64,000 nt of DNA from Mytilus galloprovincialis (taxonomy: Eukaryota; Mollusca; Bivalvia; Mytilida; Mytilidae), in assembly GCF_965363235.1 (NCBI RefSeq), contig NC_134847.1:46565305-46629304 (forward strand). Reading direction: 5' to 3'. Under the pieces are notes generated by a model, which worked only from the letters and a program-made list of their open reading frames with translations, had not been told where the DNA came from and did not search any database. A program made the position numbers and the translations under genes. Shown here one piece after another: positions 12,175 through 24,672 of the stretch (position 1 is its first letter; each line of letters opens with the position of its first letter).

Positions 12175-12390
12175 AGTAAAACAAAAATGCTGAACTCCAA
12201 GGTACATTCGAAGAGGAGAAGTAAAAAAATGACAAAATTCCGTTATCAATCAACGAAACAGGTGAATAAAAGCTATCATATTCGTTATTTGGTACCGACA
12301 TTTCCCGGAGAAAAAACATGATTTTATAGCTAGCTGAACACCCCCCACCCCCCACCCCCCACTTGCATGACAGTTGCTTTAGTTACGTTA
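12175..12390 (-). repeat. Dispersed repeat family B copy
   Basis: AAAATGCTGAACTCCAAGGT to a CCCCCCAC-rich stretch and CACTTGCATGACAGTTGC. The short ORFs on both strands here are not supported. Confidence 0.55.
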
Positions 12391-12642
12391 CATTGATAGA
12401 ATTGGTTGAGCAACCTAAACAAACATAAAATGTAAATGCGAGACACGTAACAGGTTTACGATTATCAGACAAAACGAATATGCACAGTAAAACACGAAAT
12501 GAAAGTTTTAAGATGGCAAATACGAACACGCATCAACATGGAAAAGATTGTTTTTGTAAGCAGCACAAACACAAAGACGGTAGTCAGTGGTATTCCGTCA
12601 TAGATATATAAATAAGTGAATATAACGTGAGTTTTGTCCCAT

Positions 12643-12779
12643 TTATGCCGACAACGTCTTGAATACTGCAAATTCTTCTTTGATTTCCTTCAACAGATCT
12701 TTGTCTTGAAACAATTCCAAACAGGTTAACGCCATTGCCTTTCCTTGTGTCAGAGTTGATAGTTGGGCTTTTTGATCAC
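12643..12779 (-). CDS. M20 copy C, exon 6 (C-terminus)
   Basis: 137 nt with TAA stop; [20 protein letters not shown] and a charged C-terminal helix. Acceptor TAAAG. Confidence 0.85.
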
Positions 12780-15700
12780 CTTTAATTAGAGTATAACAGT
12801 TTCAATGTATAAACAAGACTTATAGAGGCACTAGCTGTCAAAATCATGTTCACCGATTTGACTCAAATTCTCATTTTTGATTTTTTAACATGCCTAAACA
12901 CAATTTTACAATAATTCTGAAGTAAAGAAATTAAAATGCATAACTAGATAATATATACCAGAATAACGTGCGTTATTTAGTCTCGTCGCCATCTTATTAA
13001 CTATCGAGATGACCTCCAAAAACTGCCAAAAAATTTCAAAAGATAGCGACTTCGTGCAATTAGATTTTTTTTATTTCATGTTATAGATTAAAAAAGCTAT
13101 CGTTTTTTTGTGGATCGAATCAATCAATCAAATGATTGACCTTTGTTTCACTTTCAATGTTTAGATTCTTTTCCTTTTATTAACTGAACATGATCTTGAT
13201 GTAAAAAGGTAAGTATTTCGGGAAGTCGTAACACACTTATTTAATCATTGACATTTGTTACATTCATGGTGAGAAATAAGATGACCGAGAAAATGCAACC
13301 ATGGATTTTCCGGAATGTGTTACAATAATAATAAAATGATAATTTCGTATTTTACTATAAACAAAAGTGAGAATGGAAATGGGGAATATGTCAAAGAGAC
13401 AACAACCCGACCAATTGGTCTTCAACGCATCGAGAAAATCAAAAGCTTGACCATAAAATAAGATACAGATAAACAGCATTTCGACGATTGTATCTAATGG
13501 AGAAAGTGTCCAAGGGTTAATTAACTGTCTGCAATGGGGTTTTTGACATGTCAAATTAGAAACAAAATTCAACAACAGATTGAATCATACACTGATAAAA
13601 CATGATCTCGATTACATGACTGAATGATTATATTGTTGATTAAGCACATAAGACTTTTGAAATATCCAACTTGTCTATTACAGAGTCAATTCCGCTGGGT
13701 AATGTAATGACTAAGTTCAAAGGTAATAAGACAAAATATTGTATTCATTTCAGGAGCTGTTGAATGAGAAATATTTAATAAAGCCTTTATTAGAATCCTC
13801 ATTGTTATAGTATTTGAATATTATCCTTGTACCACACACCTTTTTTCAGTATAAAATAACCCTTTTGTCAAAATAGTATTGAATGAATTATTTTGTCAGA
13901 CTCCGTTTTATTGGGAATAATATAAATAGGGAGATGTTTTATGATTTGCAATAAAGCAACACTCCATCGAAGACTTGATGACGAGAATATAAACAAGTGT
14001 AAAGAATGGGGACTTTCCTTCTAACTTATCTATGCGAAGAATCATTTTTTGTATGAGACTTCCTACAAGATTTCCTACAGACAAGTTTTATTCCACTTTA
14101 TATTAAATGTACCTGATGCTAAGGCAAAGTCTTTTGAATGATTAACAGAAGATGTTCCAATTGCATAAAACGGGTGGATGCTTGGAACAATTTGGGATAC
14201 GTTGCCCATATCAGTAGATCCTCCAATCTGACCTTCTGCTGATTCAAACTTTACCCCTAAAGACTCAGCATTTCCCCTAAAAGCGGCTTCTAATCGCTTG
14301 TTGGTTACAACATTCAGACAAGGTCTTCCTGTGAACTCATATTTAACCTGAAAATTTGTTTCGATGTGATAACATTACTAATTCTTATATATTATTCTAC
14401 AACACAGATGGGTCTGATTACGTTCAATGTTATTGATTAAGCACATTCAATTTTACACTAGTACTCAAAACCCTCCTTCCTTGATGGGTGCATTTTACAT
14501 AGACAAATAAAATCGTATAATATAATCAAAATGAGGATGTTAATTTGATGTATGCCTTTTTGTGCTTCTTCGTTACATTTGTTGTTTTTTTTAGTGATTA
14601 AGATGATAACAATGTTGACTGATGTACCCCTATTTTTGACATTTTTACCTATTGTGTCTGTTTGTTTTGTTCACGCATCGGTGACAATATAATGGAATTT
14701 GATGCGACTGTCATACAAGTGAGAGGTTTAGCTAGCTATAAAACCAGTTTCAATCCACCATTTTCTACATTTGAAAATGCCTGTACCAAGTCAGGAATAT
14801 GACAGTTCTTGTTCATTCGTTTTTTATGCGTTTTCCATTCTCAATTTTATACTTTTCTTTAACCCTTAAATTATAATTTGCTAATATTGTGATTTTTATC
14901 TATATATATACATGAACATTGTGTCACTGGTTATCAGGCCTGGGGCCATTACATTACAATAACTTTGTGATTCTTCCATTACAATTACAATTACAATTAC
15001 ATTTTTTCTCACATGTAATGCATTACATTACAATTACTTTGCCTGTGTAATGCATTACATTACACATTACTTTTTCAATATAAAAACAAAAAGCATTTCA
15101 AAAACAAAGGTATATGTACATATGTATACAGTGTTAGGTACATAGACTTCAAATACTGGTTAATTAATATGTGCACTTTATCATCATAAGTGGTTTAAAT
15201 GTGATGCCATTAAGAGAACAGCGATCAGTTCTGTACACCTTTCCGGCAATACTTAAAAGCCTTTCTACAGGAGCTTATGTGTGGGAAATGGCTAAATACT
15301 TGATAGCTGTATTAGCCAAAGAAGAAAGGCACACTGAATTTGACTTCCATTATTCCAGTGCATTGATTGAAATTTCTTCACATGGCTCAGACAAGTAGAT
15401 GTCAACATCATGTACTGCACCGTACCTGTGTCTATACCCTTTGATAGAGTAGTAGGAGACATGAAACTGAAAAAGTCACTTTCAAGTTTCTTAGGTGGTG
15501 GTAAAAAATAAATAAATTATCATATAATTTTGTTTTTAACATTGATCACTTAATCATTAAGACATCATTAAGGATTTCAAAGGGATATAATAAATGTGTC
15601 ATTAAAGGATTATCTTGTGAAATGCCTAAGGGTTCTGTGAGGACAAACATAAGTTGAGAAGATTTGATTGCAATAAAAACATTGTGATATTGAATTAGGT

Positions 15701-18700
15701 GAAATAACAACACAGACAGGACCCAAACCACAGTTAGGTTTAAAAATGTTGTTTGATATATTCAATATTTCATTGAAATACATGTAAGGTGTGTATAGAA
15801 TTATGAAATTTTCATCTTCATTTTTTTTCATTGATCTATATAGTTTTGTTTGATAATTTTTTTTATAAGATTTTTCATAGACCACCAAACACCAAAATAT
15901 TCCCATATCATATTAAACAAATATCAGAAACCAAGATCAAAGACTTGATATTTTTTACCATTTTATATTTCTTACCTTAATGTGTGTTTTAAAGATTGAT
16001 GTAATTTATTTAATACAGTAACTGTGACAAAAATTTTATTCCATACTTTCTTTTGTTTTTGTTAATATTTTATTTTTATTATACAATATTCTTCAATTTT
16101 ATCGATTTTACCAATTTGTAATGAAAAGTAATGTACTGTAATGGAGGCATTACATCAATTTTTAACTAAAGTAATCATTACATTACATGTAATTGTAATG
16201 CAGAAAATGTGCATTACAAATTACTTTGCATTACATCCAAAAAATGTAATATTACAATGCATTACAATTACAAATTACCATTACCCCAGGCCTGCTTGTT
16301 ATGACCCATTACACTTTATCATCATTGATTTCTGAATTATTTTGACTTCAATTGAATAATCAGGATAAAGGTTTATAAAGAGTTTGGTGTTTGTCTTCTG
16401 GCCTCTTCCAGACTATATGTATTTCAATGTGTAGTTTCTTAAAGTTAAAATATGGATGAAAATAAAGTTACCAGTTAAAAACTATGTAAAATTTAATAGA
16501 AATGTTTAATCAAATTGTAAACAAAAGATAAGTACTAAAAGAATCATTGCATTTTACATGTCCAGTCCAAATGCATACCACAAATTGTTCGTTTTTCTTA
16601 CTTTTTATTAATTTTGTACTAATTAGATAAATTTTCACATGTCTGGTTTATCTTTTATTATATATATTGCCCTTCAGCTATACAAAATTGGTAATTGCAA
16701 TCAATAGTTATCAAAGGCACCAGGACTATAATTTAGTACGCCAGACGCGAGTTTCGTCTACATAAGACTCATCAGTGACGCTCAAATCAAAATATTTATA
16801 AGGCCAAACAAGTACAAAGTTGAAGAGCATTGAGGATCCAAAATTCCAAAAAGTTGTGCCAAATACGGCTAAAGTAATCTATGCCTGGAATAAGAACAAT
16901 CCTTAATTGGTGTCCTACCAGTCAATGCAAAGTTGACAAAAATCACAATACTAGCAAATTATAATTTAAGGGTTAAAGAAAAGTATAGAATTGAGAATGG
17001 AAATGGGGAATGTGCCAAAGAGACAACAACCCGACCTTAGCGCAGACAACAGCAGAAGGTCACCAACAGGTCTTCAATGCAACGAGAAATTCTCTAACAT
17101 GAATATAAGAGTTATGACCAAATATATATATATATTTTCATCTTTAAATTGTGATTATAATGTACAATATCTTTTACTTAGGCTAATCATGACTTTTCAA
17201 TACTGTAACAGTTTATTTTTTACTGAAGTTTCAAGTATACAAATCAATTACTATGCTTCAAGTAAAGAAAACTATTTTAACATGTTAAATATTTATCAAA
17301 TATGAATTACAAAAATGTTCATTTATTGACCATAAAAACAGTTTTAGATTATTTTTTTGTTGTAATCAGTATGTAATCAAAAAGTAATCAGGATTACAGG
17401 GTATTTTGAAAAGTAATTGATTAAATTAAATTACATGTAATCAGATTTTTGGCTGATTAATGATTACAATGATTACCTGAACAATGGTAATCAAATACAG
17501 TTGATTAATGATTACAATTAAAATAATCCCGGACTCTGTTCTACAATGACACAAATTAAGTTTGTAGTAGTAATTAGCGTTTCTGAGTCAATTTTATGAA
17601 CCGCTTGGTTTTCATTGTAGTGTCTTATGTACTATTTTATTTGTCTTTTTCTTATTTTGGCCATGGCGTTGTCGGTTTATGTTCGATCTATGAGTTTGAA
17701 TGTCCCTCTAGTATCTTTTGTCCAAAATGTTTTTTTACCTACCTGGTCCAATGTTTTGTTTAACGGGTGCAATTGGTTAGTCAATACAACCCATCTTTGT
17801 TAGGAAAATTGTCAGAGATATTTTTGTATCTTACTTCAGCTAGTCGTTAGTTTGTTCTACTCCATATTCAGATATAGATATTGTTTCTGAATTCTAATAA
17901 CAATCTTAATCAAATATATGTTGATGGCAATGTATTTGCTTCACGTGCACGCATTTTATCATTTAAAATAATCTGACAAAAAAATACGTCTGTTTAGAAT
18001 CACTTTTGATAACAACAGTTAGGCCTATTGAATTTAATACCAGAGGTGGATTTAGGGGGCAGGGGCCCGCCCCCCCCTTTTTGGGAAAAACACTGGTTGC
18101 TTATATAGGGAATCACTGAAGCGTGACTGGAGCGGGTCCCCTCTAAGGCAGTCAGTGGGCCCCCACTTATGAAAATTTCTGGATCCGCCACTGATTACTT
18201 TCAAAGGAATAAATGCAAACCTGACAATATGTTGCCACAGCAGCAGCCTCAAAACATGCTTTCATTTTGTCCCTTAGTTTATCCAATTCCTTTTTGCTTG
18301 GTGTTCTGAAGTAGAACTCTAGCTCTGATAGCTCTGGTATGATGTTTGGCTTCACTCCTCCGTTCTTTATAACCCCTTGTAATCAAAACAAGTGGTACAT
18401 ACATTTGTTTACGGTTTTGCTACTATAACATTGCATTGTATATGACGCATAAATTGGTCGATGTTCTACATTAAAGAAAACGTAATCATTTTATCTTTGA
18501 AACTTTATAATACATGTATATCATTTCACATTCTGAATTCGTGAAGAACTGTTTCCTTTTTAATATGATATATATTTATCAAAATAATTTCCATTTAAAA
18601 ATGACACTGGTTCATGATTATTTTGGAAATTAATAATGTCATTAATACAGTAACTGCAAGTACTCTGAAATGGTACTTTCGTGGTAATTTGACCTGTTGA

Positions 18701-20798
18701 TACAATTTGTTTTGTAACCGTTGGTTTTCCTGTTTGAAGAATTTAACAATAGTAATTTGGGGGTCCTTAAAAGCTTGCTGTTCGGTGTGAGCCAATGCTC
18801 TGTGTTAAAGGCCGTACTTTGACATCAAATGGCTAACTTTTAAAGTTGTGACTTGGAGTAGAAGTTGTCTCATTGGCACTCATACCACATCTTTTTATAT
18901 CAAAATCCCTGGGTTTTTTTTTTCCTTCCTAAATTCAAATATTTACCGTGTACTCTCCATGTTGGTTTCAACTGTTGTCTCAAGCAGGAAACATTTTGGT
19001 AACATAATACAGCAGCATCTAGGGCATTTACTCCTTCCCAAGGATAAGCCGCCGCGTGAGCGGCTTTTCCTATATATTTGATTGTGACTCTGAAGAAGAC
19101 ACGGCTTAATTGTACAAATTTTTTTTTCGTAATTCAAATTTATAAATTTAACATTTTGAATTTGCTCATGCTTCCATGCGTCTTATTCACGATAGATTGA
19201 CTACTGTATTCAAAAAATGGGCACTGTATGTGCACTTTATGATACTTGGATAACTGTTGTATTGTACCGGTGTTTTATTAACAGAAAAATAGCTTTCAGT
19301 ATTGTTTTGGTTGATGGTCAATATTTCTTATTCTTGGAATTCACATCTAGTTATGACTATATTTATAATTATTACCCTCAATTTCATAACCACTTCGACG
19401 TTCACACACGACGTTAATAATTCGCGTTATCTCTCCTATTTATATCCATAAAGCAGAAACTATCGTATTAGTTTGAAGTTATATACTCCATATGCAGGCG
19501 TTGCTGGAATTTTGCTACATATGAACTGAAAATTCACAAGTGGGTCTGTTTTGTCGTTAAGTTTTGTTTTCAACTGACTCTCATTGTCAATTTCGAGATG
19601 CAAGTCAAGATGTGAGAAAGACTTAACTGTATCTGAACATAGTCACCAAATTTTGAATTTATTAATTAGAGAACATGATCTATTTAGCGGAGAGTATATA
19701 TAATAGTAGAATATTTCTAACTTATTTTCTTTCTTCCTAAGAAGTTCGTATGAGAAGTCAGCCTCATGAGAATAAAGGAACAAGTCGACAAGAAGAAGGG
19801 CATAATTGGTTCCCATAGAACCATATCCAGTGTAGCATACGACTTACCCATCGACAGCGAGCATTTCAACATTTGAAATTGTCTTTGGAAAAGGATGTAC
19901 CATCATGGCTACATCTATGTTATTGAATGCACCAGATTCAATCAAATCTATCTTACCGCCATATCCTTCTTCATCTGGAGTTCCCATGATAGTTATCTAA
20001 AATGCATGGGGTTTTTGGGAGATGTATTTTTTATGACCATGCATACACTCCATTAACACTTTTACTTTAAAAATGTTCCAAATTTATAAAAAAAAAAGAC
20101 TGGAAGAAGATGATATTTTTAAACAAACCAACAGTTTTTTTTTAAAACAATACTTACCACACTGACAGCCAAAATCGGAAACAAGTAGTGTCACGACATC
20201 ATTACCGTCATTACCGTCATCAAAAACGATAATTACTGTATATTCTAATAGGAACATCAAACAAACCCTGCAGGCATGTGTCAGAATCGTAATTTAGTTT
20301 GTTTTTAAAGAAAGCCAATTGGGAGAATTTGACCTACTTATAAAATGATTGTGCTTTTCATTTACTAAAGTATATATATTACAATAAAGTCAAAAGTTGT
20401 TATTTTTTGTATTGTGTAATTAAAATGCCTACCTTTCCTATTGGAGTCCCCGAACATTTGAATGCTGCTTGTACACCAATTGCAGCAGCAATTCCTGATT
20501 CAGCAATTAAATTATGACCACATGCGTGACCAATCTCAGGTAGAGCATCGTATTCGCAAATAACTGCAATGTTCGGTCCGTTATCTGTTGATCCTAATTC
20601 AGCCTTGAAAGCCGTGTCTAGTATAAAGTGTCTGTGTACTGTAAACCCTTTCTGTTTTAGAAAATCCGTAAGCACAGTATGAGCATGAATTTCATTTAGT
20701 CCTAGTTCTGGCCTTTTCCATAATATTTGGCTGATGCTGTTCAGGTCTTCTGATGCATTATCTATTGCTAAACAAGCAGCCTGTCTAATGTTTTCCAT
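12643..20798 (-). CDS. Peptidase M20 domain-containing protein 2-like amidohydrolase, copy C (six exons)
   Basis: Join on the minus strand: 20433-20798, 19848-19996, 18947-19089, 18221-18375, 14113-14347, 12643-12779; 394 aa, ATG at 20798, TAA at 12645-12643. Every exon has the same length as in copy A and all are open. The M20D metal-site motifs are kept: HACGHN in exon 1, [11 protein letters not shown] (where A and B have [11 protein letters not shown]), MMVHP, and NHSKDF in exon 5. It is the most divergent of the three: around the last histidine it reads [15 protein letters not shown] where A and B read [14 protein letters not shown]. This suggests an older duplication and perhaps a different substrate preference, which is inference. 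Intron 4 (3.9 kb) holds a hAT relic, and a MITE lies about 27 bp past the exon 4 donor. Confidence 0.87.
12810..13210 (+). repeat. Dispersed repeat family F copy
   Basis: GAGGCACTAGCTGTCAAAAT at one end and GTGGATCGAATCAATCAATC at the other. An inverted relative lies at 36290-36560. Confidence 0.5.
13370..13500 (+). repeat. Dispersed repeat family D copy
   Basis: GAATGGAAATGGGGAATATG and AGACAACAACCCGACC, intron 5 of M20 copy C. Confidence 0.65.
14113..14347 (-). CDS. M20 copy C, exon 5
   Basis: 235 nt; [30 protein letters not shown] and [10 protein letters not shown]. Acceptor TTCAG, donor GTACAT. Identified by alignment to the other copies. Confidence 0.87.
14690..14870 (+). repeat. Dispersed repeat family B copy
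   Basis: GATGCGACTGTCATACAAGT, CCACCATTTTCTACATTTGA, CCTGTACCAAGTCAGGAATA. Intron 4 of M20 copy C. Confidence 0.65.
14935..16294 (-). mobile_element. hAT-type DNA transposon relic
   Basis: 1360 bp. Terminal inverted repeats start CAGGCCTGGGG and are followed on both sides by subterminal ATTACAATTAC-rich arrays (about 14948-15070 and 16120-16285). Flanks CTGGTTAT (14927-14934) and CTTGTTAT (16295-16302) agree at 7 of 8 positions, the hAT target-site length. A minus-strand hATC dimerisation-domain remnant lies at 15170-15450. Located in intron 4 of M20 copy C. Confidence 0.8.
15170..15450 (-). pseudogene. hAT transposase C-terminal (hATC) remnant
   Basis: Reading the minus strand gives INALE*WKSN, then [19 protein letters not shown] and [16 protein letters not shown]. 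This is the L.YW ... A.KYLA.P.TSAPVERLFS.AG motif of the hATC dimerisation domain, with two in-frame stops. Only the C-terminal end of a transposase is recognisable, so the element could not move itself. Confidence 0.7.
16715..16915 (-). repeat. Dispersed repeat family E copy
   Basis: GTACGCCAGACGCGAGTTTC, AAGACTCATCAGTGACGCTC and CCAAATACGGCTAAAGTAAT; the fullest member here. Confidence 0.65.
16990..17105 (+). repeat. Dispersed repeat family D copy
   Basis: GAATGGAAATGGGGAATGTG, GACAACAGCAGAAGGTCACC and CAGGTCTTCAATGCAACGAG. Confidence 0.7.
17345..17532. mobile_element. End fragment of a second hAT-like element
   Basis: TTAATGATTACAATTA motifs repeated next to CCGGGATTATTTTAATTG (minus strand) resemble the subterminal arrays of the 14935-16294 element. 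Only one end is seen. Confidence 0.4.
17600..17735 (+). repeat. Dispersed repeat family A copy
   Basis: GGCCATGGCGTTGTCGGTTT and TATGAGTTTGAATGTCCCTC, in intron 4 of M20 copy C. Confidence 0.7.
18041..18193. mobile_element. Palindromic-end MITE beside M20 copy C exon 4
   Basis: Ends CAGAGGTGGATTTAG and CTGGATCCGCCACTG form degenerate inverted repeats around a G/C-tract-rich core. A second member is at 58280-58415. It lies 27 bp from the exon 4 donor. Confidence 0.6.
18221..18375 (-). CDS. M20 copy C, exon 4
   Basis: 155 nt; [19 protein letters not shown] to VATYCQ. Acceptor ACAAG, donor GTTTGC. A palindromic MITE begins 27 bp downstream of the donor. Confidence 0.87.
18785..18900 (+). repeat. 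Dispersed repeat family C copy
   Basis: GCCGTACTTTGACATCAAAT and TCTCATTGGCACTCATACCA. Confidence 0.65.
18947..19089 (-). CDS. M20 copy C, exon 3
   Basis: 143 nt; [19 protein letters not shown]. Acceptor TTCAG, donor GTAAAT. Confidence 0.87.
19848..19996 (-). CDS. M20 copy C, exon 2
   Basis: 149 nt; [20 protein letters not shown], then [11 protein letters not shown]. Acceptor TTTTAG, donor GTAAGT. Confidence 0.87.
20433..20798 (-). CDS. M20 copy C, exon 1
   Basis: 366 nt; starts [16 protein letters not shown] and carries [16 protein letters not shown]. Donor GGAAAG|GTAGGC. Confidence 0.88.
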
Positions 20799-20954
20799 CG
20801 TTCAAATATCGACTAGAAATACTACAGTTATAAAGATAAGTTTATTTATTGTACACTTTTATCTTTCAAAGAAGGTGAAAATATAGAACATGATTATTCA
20901 ACGTTATTACAATACATAGTGAAAAGATAGGAAGACTATACCAAAGTTGGTTTA

Positions 20955-21235
20955 TACAATCAGCCACGAAATATGACAATACTGGTGAGAAAAAAGTAAA
21001 ATCACCAAAATACTGAACTCCGAGGAAAATTCAAAACGGAAAGTCCAAAATCAAATGGCAAAATCAAATGATAAAACACATCAAACGAATGGGCAACAAC
21101 TATCATATTCCTGACTTAGAACAGGCATTTTCAAATGTAGAAAATGGTGGAATGAACCCGGTTTTATAGCGTTTAACCTCTCACTTGTATGACAGTCGCG
21201 TCAAATTCCATTATACGGACATGCAAAAGATTTTA
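20955..21235 (-). repeat. Dispersed repeat family B copy
   Basis: AATGGGCAACAACTATCATA, CAGGCATTTTCAAATGTAGA, CTTGTATGACAGTCGCGTCA, just upstream of M20 copy C. Confidence 0.65.
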
Positions 21236-21589
21236 TCAAACAATAATTTTGTATTGATAATATTTATGTGGGTTTTGCAAATACAGTACACCTTAAGCTG
21301 ATCATAATTTATAATTTCATCAAAGATTACCATTACCCACTAGCAACCATAATTTTTTGTGAATATCGTTTCTGTATTATTTTTTTCTGATTGGTGTCAT
21401 TTGTAGCTGAACATTTAGAAAACAACTGTATAATGCTGCATACTTCACTTTTATCTAAATCTAAATGTATTTTAAATATTCATATTTGGTTGCTATCTAA
21501 TTGACGTTTACACTACATCCTTATTTAATCTATACTACTAGTATATGTAACATTGATTTATTTATTGTGACAAACAGCATATTTGTTGT

Positions 21590-21960
21590 GTTTGATGGAT
21601 TGATATTTCAACAGACAGTCGGTAATGTAATGGGTATTGATACGGCGTCTTAACTGGCCGACTTTTTAGCAGAATGCATGCAAAACATTCTCGAAGACAA
21701 TGTTGAAAAGTTCTGTAATTTAGCTTTCAGATGTATTGTGATTATCCATTTTTCAATACATATTTGCATCTCACGTATCTTAGTAGACCATTTATTTTGA
21801 TTACTACCGAAACTAGGAAATCTACTCATGAGTTGATTTTTTCCTCGAATTTGACACAGATGGGTGACTTCAAATCACAATCTATGACAAAAGTGATTTT
21901 TTAAAACTTTCCAATTTTTCGTATTTTAGCTTTACAGAACATTCATGTCCATTTATAAAT
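21590..21960 (+). mobile_element. Degraded Penelope-like retroelement fragment
   Basis: QTVGNVMGIDTAS then LADF resembles QTIGIPMGTNCAPLLADL. Further on FLEFDTDG and IYDKSDF resemble the E-F-D-x-D-G ... LYDKRDDF segment. Heavily decayed. It lies between copies C and B of the M20 cluster. Confidence 0.45.
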
Positions 21961-22533
21961 CAATTGCTCATGACATATTTTTATAAAATTAATACGTGAT
22001 GTACCCCCTAAATAAACAGAGATACGAGGAAACTCGGTTAAGATCTACCCTTTTTCACCGATAGCATCACGCATGTGAATGGCTTGTATGATATTTCTGT
22101 GTTTCAAACCACTATCGACATGTTTTCGCAGCCTTGAATATTTAGATTACACAAAAGTCAAATAATCCTCTGTAATATGTATTGTGACATTTTTACCGAG
22201 TGTGGATCGCAAAGCATAGGAGAAGACGCTCATCCTGTCATCTGGTATTGCTCCTTTTGCTATTCCCATAACTTTTGTTTGTAATCTTGATATGTCTTTT
22301 AACTCGATTAAATCGAGTTTTGCAAATCAGTAAACTTCTGTTGCAGAAATTTATTTAGAGGCTTGACCACTTTTCTGAGACAAGATTAGTACGCTTATTA
22401 TAACTAATAAGTCTGTTAAACTCATTACATGAAAGCAAATTTTAAAATATGACTTAAAAAATTACAAAATCAACCAAGTCCATCCGTGTTCACAAATCTG
22501 TAAAGTTTTGAGAATATTTGTGTAACCACTGAT

Positions 22534-22670
22534 TCATTGTGAATTTTGTTTGAATAATGCAAATTCATCCCTTATTTCTATTAATAAATTTTCATCTGTT
22601 AAAATATCAAGACAGGTTAGTGCCATAGCTTTAGCTTGATTCAGAGTATGCAACTGAGCTTTTGGATCAC
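22534..22670 (-). CDS. M20 copy B, exon 6 (C-terminus)
   Basis: 137 nt with TGA at 22536-22534. [20 protein letters not shown] matches copy A closely. Acceptor TTCCAG. Confidence 0.85.
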
Positions 22671-23137
22671 CTGGAAAAAATAAAACATTTTAGGATTAGA
22701 AAAGCACCTGGGTCAACAAAATATTGTACAATCGATCAAATTTCATTAAAACATGACTTTTGATCACTTCCCTTTAAAAAATAGTAAAACATTGATGAAA
22801 CTATTTGATAGTTGAAATATCTTAGAAACTGAAACTACAATTTTTCAGGAACAGAATTGGAAGATTATTAAATGATAATTATTCAATTGAGAAGACATTC
22901 AGTAATCAACAAGTTCTTTTCGGGTTAATGAAATTAAATTTAAATTGGACGTTTAAAAACTTAAAGCACTTCAACGCTTTACTCAAGAACTTTTCATCAA
23001 ATTAATAGTCCTTATCGGGTTGTATGATTTTGTATGATAATAAGGATATATACATTTGTGACGATTTCATTTCTTTATCTTAGAAACATAATAACATAAG
23101 ATATAGAAATGAAATCGTCACAAACATAATAACATAC

Positions 23138-23372
23138 CTGAAGCAGTGGTAAAATCTTTGGTATGATTTCCATGAATCGTTTCAATGTTATAAAGTGGAT
23201 GAATGCTTGGAACAATTTGTGAAACATTTCCCATATCCGATGAACCTCCTATTTCGTCTTCCTTTGCGTCAAATTTTACACCAAGAGATTCTGCATGACT
23301 TCTAAAGGCGTCTGCCATTCGATAATTACTGACCATATTCAAATAAGGCTTGCTAGAAAATTCGTATGACAC
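23138..23372 (-). CDS. M20 copy B, exon 5
   Basis: 235 nt, open. [30 protein letters not shown] and GNHTKDF. Acceptor TTACAG, donor GTATGT. Confidence 0.85.
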
Positions 23373-24672
23373 CTGTAACCAAATTATAAAGAATTACTTT
23401 ATGTGTATTAAAACATTGAAAAACCACAATATTATCTATGTACTTTAACTATAAATTCAATTCAAAAATAAATATACTATGCTTATTGATTTTCTAACAT
23501 TTACAGAAAAATTTATGATATTTTAAATAAACCGAATGTTGTTCTTCTGTACACATATGCATAATCCTCCAAAAAGTTAGCCATTATGTTTGAAGTAACA
23601 CCGTTTTTTCTTTACATTAAGAGCAAAACTGATACCGTATCTCAAGTTATAAAACACCCTAGGATAACAAAATGTGTAACAATTGAAAGGACAAAAACGG
23701 AAGTCCTGATTTATGTTATAAACACAAAAAAAATATATAGACAATTCTTTTTTGCCGAAAAATTAATTTAAGGATTAGAATTGTTTTATTACGAAATTTA
23801 AATTCTTATAAAGAAAAAGGATCTTTTTCGGTGGAAATTTAAATTTTAAAATTTTTTCCCCGTTTATTTCTGTTTTCGTTTGTTTCCATAGTCTGCAAAT
23901 ATCTCTCTTCGGAAACGATTGATTTTTCCTGAACCACGTCAACGACCAATACGATGTTAAAATTATATTAAAGAGATGTGTAATGATTACAAATACGGCA
24001 ACTGACCAACCAGAGACCAATAAAGTGGAAGTTCGAACTGTAAGTCCTCGTAGGGCTTCCAGCAATGAGTAAAGCCTTTAAGAAAGATATAACAAGCAAC
24101 GACGTGACAAAATGAATTCAGATAGTTCAAACAAGAATATTTTTTTTTTAATAAAATCATGAAATAGACGATTTAGTAAGAACGTTTTTACTCGACTTTT
24201 ATATGAAACAGTAGGATAAGTTTGCATTTTTATAAGGATACCTAGGTCTTTTAACGTGTAGACCTTGCTTCTTTTCAAGATTACACACATTCACAATACA
24301 TGTACATAGCTAGATTACTAGAAATGTTTTATAGACAAAATAGGAATTTAAATATTGTTTTTATTCTTTTGCAAATCAGCTGATTTCTCCAAATTCATTA
24401 AACAGAGTGCATGCCATAAAATGACATTAAAAAGCTTTATAAATATTTTAAAAAAATGGCTTTAACGGCCTTAGAAAAACTTAAAACTTTTTCTTTCATA
24501 TGATCCTAAATATTCTCGCACAAATTGGATTAATTATATTACATATGTTTATCTTTTTAAGTATATTTCAAATGCAGATCTAAATGCATTAAAATGTAAT
24601 CAACTATCAAGAATAGTGAATATGTACGCTATATTCAACTTTAAATCCGTGTATATACGTGTCCTGTTATAC

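Noticed and set aside
12026-12355. 109-codon minus-strand ORF
   Set aside because: Overlaps repeat family B and a poly-C run; no recognisable domain or splice context.
18000-18355. Minus-strand ORFs starting [11 protein letters not shown] and similar
   Set aside because: They lie in the MITE at 18041-18193 and run into exon 4 of M20 copy C. Only the exon part is real coding sequence.
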